Positions 15,694 to 19,784 of a stretch of DNA of 19,784 nucleotides are shown piece after piece. The number at the start of each line of letters is the position of its first letter. Position 1 is the first letter of the stretch. This DNA comes from NS-12 sp045403215 (GTDB lineage: Bacteria > Nitrospirota > Nitrospiria > Nitrospirales > NS-4), in the NCBI GenBank assembly GCA_045403215.1, contig JAXIOW010000152.1, positions 1 through 19,784 on the forward strand, in the 5' to 3' direction. A program made the translations under genes and the position numbers. A model generated the notes under the pieces. It was not told where the DNA came from and did no database searches. It worked only from the letters and a program-made list of their open reading frames with translations.

Positions 15694-16125
15694 TTACCAT
15701 TGGCTCTGGGCAGCCGTGCGCTTCTTGGCGATGTCCTGCGGGCTGATTTCGTGACCCGGATTGATCATCTTGAACAGGGCGCTGCGGAACTGGCCGAGCC
15801 TAGCGGCCTGTTCCTCGGTGATCGTCACGACTGACTCCTTGCCGGCGACCTCGAACTGCTCGACCGCCTGCATGACGAACCGTCCCGCTTCCAGCACGCG
15901 TCCCGCCTCGAACGCGTCCAACGATTCGACCAAGAGCGCGCTGACGCCCTTGACTTCGCCGGGGAGGCGCTGGTCGCGAAAGCCATACACGGCGGTCTCA
16001 TACTGACGGATCATCACCGGCTGGGGTTTGATGCTCTCGGAACGGACCTTGACCTGCTGGCTGTACATGTCCGTGATGGGTCCCATCATCTGCTCCACCG
16101 CGGTGATGAGGGAGCTGGCGTCCAT
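15694..16125 (-). CDS. Unrecognised helical protein (143 aa), first gene of small operon
   Basis: Begins MDASSLITAVEQMMG and contains YETAVYGFRDQRLPGEV, a helical segment ESLDAFEAGRVLEAGRFVMQAVEQFE and EEQAARLGQFRSALFKMIN; it ends QSQW. It looks soluble and mostly helical. The open frame extends to ATG 16221, but a good minus-strand promoter (TTGACA-18-TTTAGT) lies inside that extra stretch, only six bases before ATG 16125, so I take 16125 as the start. That makes the message probably leaderless, and there is no Shine-Dalgarno. The divergent neighbour is the CheA-like operon; a link to its signalling is possible from position alone. No family assigned. Confidence 0.6.
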   Translation of the reverse strand: MDASSLITAVEQMMGPITDMYSQQVKVRSESIKPQPVMIRQYETAVYGFRDQRLPGEVKGVSALLVESLDAFEAGRVLEAGRFVMQAVEQFEVAGKESVVTITEEQAARLGQFRSALFKMINPGHEISPQDIAKKRTAAQSQW

Positions 16126-16131
16126 ACAGTC

Positions 16132-16161
16132 ACTAAACACCAGAACCTTCGAAGTTGTCAA
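16132..16161 (-). promoter_or_regulatory. Promoter of the three-gene minus operon
   Basis: Minus-strand TTGACA (16156-16161), an 18-base spacer and TTTAGT (16132-16137). The predicted start falls on or next to the ATG at 16125, only six bases from the -10. It is divergent from the CheA-like promoter, with 47 bases between the two -35 boxes. Confidence 0.5.
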
Positions 16162-16208
16162 CAGACGTCCGTCCCACGGCCATTCCACCACAATGAGGCT
16201 CAGATTTC

Positions 16209-16237
16209 TTGACAAGGGCATGAAACTTCACTAACAT
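16209..16237 (+). promoter_or_regulatory. Promoter of the CheA-like operon
   Basis: A perfect TTGACA (16209-16214), 17 bases and TAACAT (16232-16237), the best plus-strand promoter in the window. The start near 16244 leaves a leader of about 160 bases before ATG 16405. Confidence 0.65.
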
Positions 16238-16281
16238 TTTACATTCTTCTCGCTTTGATGGAGCGGAGTTAGCGCTCTTCT

Positions 16282-16294
16282 CCTGAAATTCAGG
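16282..16294. repeat. 13-base palindrome in the long leader of the CheA-like gene
   Basis: CCTGAAATTCAGG is a perfect inverted repeat (6-base arms, one central A). Just before it GAGCG (16261-16265) pairs with CGCTC (16273-16277) around a 7-base loop. The palindrome could be an operator about 40 bases after the promoter, or part of a leader structure. I saw no known riboswitch consensus here. Confidence 0.4.
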
Positions 16295-16404
16295 ACCCCG
16301 GTGCCGTGGGTGGGCGTGCGCCCGCTCCTCGGCCGGTCAACTCAAGCTCGCTCACGCCGCGTAACCGGTGGGGGAACGGTTTGACAACGGATAGCAGGAA
16401 AGTC

Positions 16405-17757
16405 ATGGCGTCGGATTGTGATCGACAAGCGCTTCCGGACAGTTACTTCCGGCCTGAATTGACAGCTGAAATCCTGGAGTACTTCGTTCCTGAAGCCCAG
16501 GAGTACCTGGAAACCATCTCCTCCTGCCTGCTCCGGATGGAGAAGGAGCCGACGAACAAGGACACGGTCCAGCAATTGTTCCGTGCGGCGCATACCCTCA
16601 AAGGGTCCGCGTACACGGTCGGATTCCGGGCCATCGGGGATCTGACCCACGACATGGAAGACATCATGAGCGCGATCCGCGACGGAACGATGCAGGCCTC
16701 GGCGGAGTTGACGGACCTGTTCTTCCGTGCCGTGGACGAAGCCCGCCTCCTTCTGGGACGAGACCCAGCCAAGCTGCCGCAGATCCGGCGGGAGTTTGCG
16801 CCCCTCACACAACGCCTCCATCAGGTGGCCACCGGCCAGGCTGAGAAAACCCCGGCCGCGGAGCCGGAAGAACGCCCGCAACCGGGCAGCGCCAAAGAGC
16901 TAAGCCAGGGAACGGTTCGGGTCAGCCGGGACCGTCTGGAGCGGCTGCACGATCTGGTCGCCGAATTGGTCGTCGGCCGCAGCCGCTTGGAGCAACGGTT
17001 GACGGTACTCGAGCACTTGGCACGCCAAGTCCAGACGCCGGCCATGGCCCAGCTCAGCACCTCGATCCGCGAGGCCCGCCAGGACATGGACCTGCTCCAG
17101 CAGATGACCACCGACCTGCGCGACGAGATCGCCCGTACCCGGATGGTCCCCATCGGTTCGCTGTTCACGCGGTTCCAGAAGGCGGCCCGCGAAATGGCGC
17201 GGACGGTCGGCAAGGACATCGAAGTCGTTTTCACCGGGGCCGCCATCGAGGTGGATACCGGCGTGGTCCAGCGGTTGGTCGATCCGTTGATCCATATGAT
17301 GCGGAACGCAGTGGCCCATGGCATCGAGCCGCCGGCGGTCCGCAAGGGCGCCGGAAAGCTTGAGAAGGGCACGGTGTCCCTCCATGCCTTCAACCGAGGT
17401 AATACGATCGTGATCGAGATCGAAGATGATGGCGCCGGGCTGAACATCGAGAAGATCAAGGCGAAGGCGATCGCGTTGGGTCTGGTGAGCCCCACACGGG
17501 CTGTCGCGATGCCCCCCGCCGAAATACTCACGCTGCTCTACCGCCCGGGCTTCTCAATGGCGGAAGAAATCAGCGATCAGGCGGGCCGGGGCGTCGGCAT
17601 GGACGTGGTCAGGCGCGCCATCACCGACATGAATGGGCAGATCGACATTGAAACCAAGCCGGGCGTCGGCACGAAGTTCACCGTGAGCCTGCCGCGCACC
17701 ATATCCATTTCGAGCGCGCCCACAGCCGCAGATGAGGGACCATGCCGACAATCTTAG
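16405..17757 (+). CDS. CheA-like histidine kinase lacking the CheW-like domain
   Basis: A 450-residue protein from ATG 16405 with AGGA 5 bases upstream. Residues ~18-125 form an HPt domain with A-A-H-T-L-K-G-S-A (His63 the phosphoacceptor). A variable linker is followed by a dimerisation helix pair (about 165-240) and a HATPase-c domain with the N box HMMRNAVAHG (297-306, Asn301), G1 D-D-G-A-G (341-345) and G-R-G-V-G-M (394-399), ending GVGTKFTVSLPRT. Standard CheA then has a CheW-like domain that docks to receptors through CheW; here the chain stops about 16 residues later. The sequence in between is too short to hide one by frameshift. It should autophosphorylate His63 and pass phosphate to the regulator encoded next, with which it overlaps by 16 bases. 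Upstream start GTG 16306 looks spurious. Confidence 0.9.
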   Translation: MASDCDRQALPDSYFRPELTAEILEYFVPEAQEYLETISSCLLRMEKEPTNKDTVQQLFRAAHTLKGSAYTVGFRAIGDLTHDMEDIMSAIRDGTMQASAELTDLFFRAVDEARLLLGRDPAKLPQIRREFAPLTQRLHQVATGQAEKTPAAEPEERPQPGSAKELSQGTVRVSRDRLERLHDLVAELVVGRSRLEQRLTVLEHLARQVQTPAMAQLSTSIREARQDMDLLQQMTTDLRDEIARTRMVPIGSLFTRFQKAAREMARTVGKDIEVVFTGAAIEVDTGVVQRLVDPLIHMMRNAVAHGIEPPAVRKGAGKLEKGTVSLHAFNRGNTIVIEIEDDGAGLNIEKIKAKAIALGLVSPTRAVAMPPAEILTLLYRPGFSMAEEISDQAGRGVGMDVVRRAITDMNGQIDIETKPGVGTKFTVSLPRTISISSAPTAADEGPCRQS

Positions 17758-18401
17758 TAGCCGACGATAGTCTCAGCGTTCGAAAGGTCGCGGAACGGCA
17801 GTTAACCGAGGCCGGCCTCGAGGTGGCGCTGGTGTCCAACGGCGAGGAAGCCTTGAATTGGATGAACAACAAGCGACCGGACCTGATCATCGCGGACGTC
17901 ATCATGCCGGACAAGAGCGGGTTCGAGGTCTGCGCGTTCGTCAGGTCGAACGCCGCCCTGGCGGATACGCCGGTGATCCTGGTGTCGGGGTTCGTGGATG
18001 AGGAGATCACGCGGCAGGCCGAGGCCTGCCGGGCCGACGGCGTTATCAAGAAACCATTCCAAGGGGCCATCCTGCGCGAGCGAGTCCTCGAATTGCTGTC
18101 CACCCGAAAGGCTCACGCGCCGAAGGCGCCGGCAGCCGCGCCCGCGCGCGCCCCGGCGGCACCGGACACCATGCATGCCTTGGAAAAACGCCTAGCGGAG
18201 CAGGAAAAGGCGTTGGGAGAGGCATCCGCACTCATCCAGAACCTGGTGGCCCGGCTCACGGAAGCCGAAAAGCAGACGGCCGAGCTGCAGAAACGGCTGG
18301 CGGCGTTGGAGCCGGCCGCCGCTTCGGCGGAAAAACTCCGGCAACTGCTGGGAGAATTCGTCCGCCAAGCCACGCAAACCTTGGGCCGACACGGATCATG
18401 A
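17742..18401 (+). CDS. Response regulator with coiled-coil tail
   Basis: A 219-residue protein with GAGGGA just before ATG 17742, which lies inside the end of the kinase gene. Residues 1-120 are a receiver domain: Asp8-Asp9 acid pair, Asp52 as phosphoacceptor (IIADVIMPDKSG), Ser82 in the Thr/Ser position and Lys103/Lys104 in IKKPF. An Ala/Pro linker (about 121-140) is followed by a heptad-like charged helix (about 143-195, LEKRLAEQEKAL onward) and ends ATQTLGRHGS. There is no DNA-binding, GGDEF or methylesterase domain, so its output is presumably protein-protein contact, for example oligomerisation through the coiled coil. It is the probable partner of the adjoining CheA-like kinase. Confidence 0.9.
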   Translation: MPTILVADDSLSVRKVAERQLTEAGLEVALVSNGEEALNWMNNKRPDLIIADVIMPDKSGFEVCAFVRSNAALADTPVILVSGFVDEEITRQAEACRADGVIKKPFQGAILRERVLELLSTRKAHAPKAPAAAPARAPAAPDTMHALEKRLAEQEKALGEASALIQNLVARLTEAEKQTAELQKRLAALEPAAASAEKLRQLLGEFVRQATQTLGRHGS

Positions 18402-18472
18402 CGGCATCGTTGGCTCCGCTCGGCCCGCAGCCGGAGAACGGGCGGAGGAATCGCTAGAGTCGGCAGACGCCT

Positions 18473-19525
18473 ATGGACACGAGCGAAGACCAGTTTCAAG
18501 AAGAAGTCCTCCAGCTGTTTGCCGAAGAGGGGTTGGAGTGGATCAAGCAGATCAAGGTCGCCCTGCAAGAGCTGGAGAGCGGAGCGACGCCGGATAAGGA
18601 AAAGAAACATTACGATATCATCCTCCGCAGCCTGACCAACCTTATGGGCTCGGCCGCCACCGTCGAGCTGGTCGCGCTTCAGAAACTTACCCTCTCATTG
18701 GTCCCGCTCGTGCAAGCCATGCAGGCCCAAAAAGTCGCCGCCACGCCGGAGCACTTCGCCATGATCCGGCAGGGGATCGCGCTCCTGACTGCTGCCGTGC
18801 AGGTGCTGGGCACGGCCTCTCAGCGAATGAGCGTCAAGGCCAATCTCGAAGGCATCATGCAGCTCCAGGCTGAGGGGCTGCAGCGAGCGATCGCCAAAGT
18901 GCAAGGAGTCATGCAGGCGGCCGCGCCTTCCGCGAAACGGCCAGTCGGCCCCATAGGCACCTACTTGGGCCAACTCGTGCAGACGCTGCTGGATCTCAAG
19001 CTCGCTCGTCCCTCCTCGCTGGAGCCCAGCAGGAACCTGGTCGAGCTCGTGCTCCGCAGAGTGCACAGGCTTTCCGACCAGGAATCGGCGGAGGTCACAG
19101 CCGCCTCAGTCGCCGGCATCCTGCGCCAACTGGAGAGGCTCGATGAACGATTCATGGAGGAAACCGGCCAGCGGTTGGAGACGGTGAAGCAGGTTTTCGC
19201 CGGGCTCAAGTCCGGCGCCAGCGATCCCCACGCACAGAAAGCCAACCTCCAGGGCGGCCTGCGGGAAATCTCGTTGCTGTACGAAACGGCCCGCAATGTC
19301 GGAGCCACGCCGATCGCCCAGTTCCTGCATGGTCTGGAAACGCTGCTCCTGGAAGTCGTCTACCAAGGCGTGGCGCTGGTCCCCCAGCGAGTCGAGGCTG
19401 TGGCTGCCCGCGTGGATTCCCTGATGGCGATGGCCCAGCAATGGGTCGAGATGGGCCGAACCGAACAGGCGGCCATCGAGAAGGCCCTGGCGTCGCTCAT
19501 CGACAAGGACCTCACCCGCAGGTAA
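18473..19525 (+). CDS. Protein with two HPt-like modules that lack the phospho-histidine
   Basis: A 350-residue, mainly helical soluble protein; an in-frame TAG six codons upstream of ATG 18473 limits the start, and no close Shine-Dalgarno is seen. Residues ~5-90 align by eye with the HPt domain of the upstream kinase. The kinase motif R-A-A-H-T-L-K-G-S-A becomes R-S-L-T-N-L-M-G-S-A, with Thr55 in place of the active His. A second copy near 262-292 has R-E-I-S-L-L-Y-E-T-A, with Ser267 at the same place, and shares V-G-x-x-x-I and a His 19 residues on (His286 versus His82 of the kinase). It therefore cannot accept phosphate in the usual manner and may be a scaffold, inhibitor or phosphate-independent binder of the response regulator. 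It lies 71 bases after the regulator gene. Confidence 0.7.
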   Translation: MDTSEDQFQEEVLQLFAEEGLEWIKQIKVALQELESGATPDKEKKHYDIILRSLTNLMGSAATVELVALQKLTLSLVPLVQAMQAQKVAATPEHFAMIRQGIALLTAAVQVLGTASQRMSVKANLEGIMQLQAEGLQRAIAKVQGVMQAAAPSAKRPVGPIGTYLGQLVQTLLDLKLARPSSLEPSRNLVELVLRRVHRLSDQESAEVTAASVAGILRQLERLDERFMEETGQRLETVKQVFAGLKSGASDPHAQKANLQGGLREISLLYETARNVGATPIAQFLHGLETLLLEVVYQGVALVPQRVEAVAARVDSLMAMAQQWVEMGRTEQAAIEKALASLIDKDLTRR

Positions 19526-19561
19526 AAGTACAAAGAGCCCCGCGAGGTGGAAGTGCGTCGT

Positions 19562-19637
19562 TGGTGCCGAGGGACAGAATTGAACTGTCGACACCAGCCT
19601 TTTCAGGGCTGTGCTCTGCCAACTGAGCTACCTCGGC
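19562..19637 (-). tRNA. tRNA-Phe (GAA), CCA encoded
   Basis: The minus strand folds into a complete 76-base cloverleaf. The acceptor GCCGAGG pairs with CCTCGGC, followed by discriminator A and an encoded CCA. T8-A9, a D-stem GCTC/GAGC, an anticodon stem CAGCC/GGCTG with loop CTGAAAA (anticodon GAA) and a T-stem GACAG/CTGTC with loop TTCAATT are all present. GAA reads phenylalanine codons UUU and UUC. It is convergent to the pseudo-HPt gene, with 36 bases between. Confidence 0.97.
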
Positions 19638-19651
19638 ACCGTGGACGCTCA

Positions 19652-19680
19652 CTCTTACCAAGTTCATGACCCGAAATCAA
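19652..19680 (-). promoter_or_regulatory. Promoter of tRNA-Phe
   Basis: Minus-strand TTGATT (19675-19680), 17 bases and TAAGAG (19652-19657) put the start about 8 bases before the mature tRNA. The -10 resembles the TAAGAT of the acs promoter. The remaining 104 bases to the right edge show no gene I can support. Confidence 0.45.
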
Positions 19681-19784
19681 GGTGATCACTTGCGTTGTTG
19701 ATCCGCTTGCCGTAGATTTCGCTTCGTGAGCAATCGCGCGTTCGTCCCGCACCCCTTCCTCAAGAATCCTCACCTGATGACGTT

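Noticed and set aside
16381..16386. Second TTGACA as a -35 box for the CheA-like gene
   Set aside because: A -10 at normal spacing would fall on the start codon and none resembling TATAAT is there; the 16209 promoter is far better.
16306..16404. GTG start for the CheA-like kinase at 16306
   Set aside because: No good ribosome site and Pro/Arg-rich composition; ATG 16405 has AGGA and starts a normal HPt lead.
19681..19784. Possible short minus-strand coding end at the right edge (frames ending near 19690)
   Set aside because: Only about 25-55 codons, one frame runs into the tRNA, no ribosome site that I trust, and the upstream part is out of the window.

Overview
The window looks like a high-GC, diderm bacterial chromosome. 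Four consecutive lipoprotein genes imply an outer membrane, genes are packed tightly with many 4-base ATGA/GTGA overlaps, and no transposase, phage gene or CRISPR array is visible. The overall look, including the Bacillus-type Fe-S PurF, is compatible with Nitrospirota, but that is an impression rather than a test. Promoters read as sigma70-like: TTGACR, about 17 bp, TAnnnT.

Layout. (1) Positions 1-4596, plus strand: 3' part of purL, purF, a membrane-anchored metallophosphoesterase with an altered motif III, and a BT1-type MFS transporter, all overlapping or nearly touching. (2) Positions 4593-6684, minus strand: acetyl-CoA synthetase (acs), preceded by a 58-codon gene and its own promoter. 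Its stop codon overlaps the MFS stop. (3) Positions 6812-10581, plus strand, divergent from acs: LPP20-like lipoprotein, LpoB-like lipoprotein, TPR-like lipoprotein (COG3014-like) and a second, larger LPP20-like lipoprotein, apparently one cell-envelope operon. (4) Positions 14558-10595, minus strand: a Ski2-like helicase split into two genes in reversed order (RecA2 plus C-terminal domains first, RecA1 second), followed by an AI-2E-family permease. (5) Positions 16125-14649, minus strand: three small genes, two unrecognised and one zinc-ribbon/DUF2628 membrane protein. (6) Positions 16405-19525, plus strand: a CheA-like kinase lacking the CheW-like domain, a response regulator with a coiled-coil tail, and a protein carrying two HPt-like modules that have both lost the phospho-histidine. 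(7) Positions 19562-19637, minus strand: tRNA-Phe(GAA).

How they work together. Blocks 1 and 2 are metabolic: de novo purine synthesis and acetate activation. Block 3 is probably an envelope or peptidoglycan-related lipoprotein complex. Block 6 looks like a self-contained phosphorelay that does not couple to chemoreceptors in the usual way. The most unusual items are the order-swapped split helicase, the CheW-less kinase with its double pseudo-HPt partner, the phosphoesterase with T-N in place of the catalytic N-H, and several very short or absent 5' leaders.
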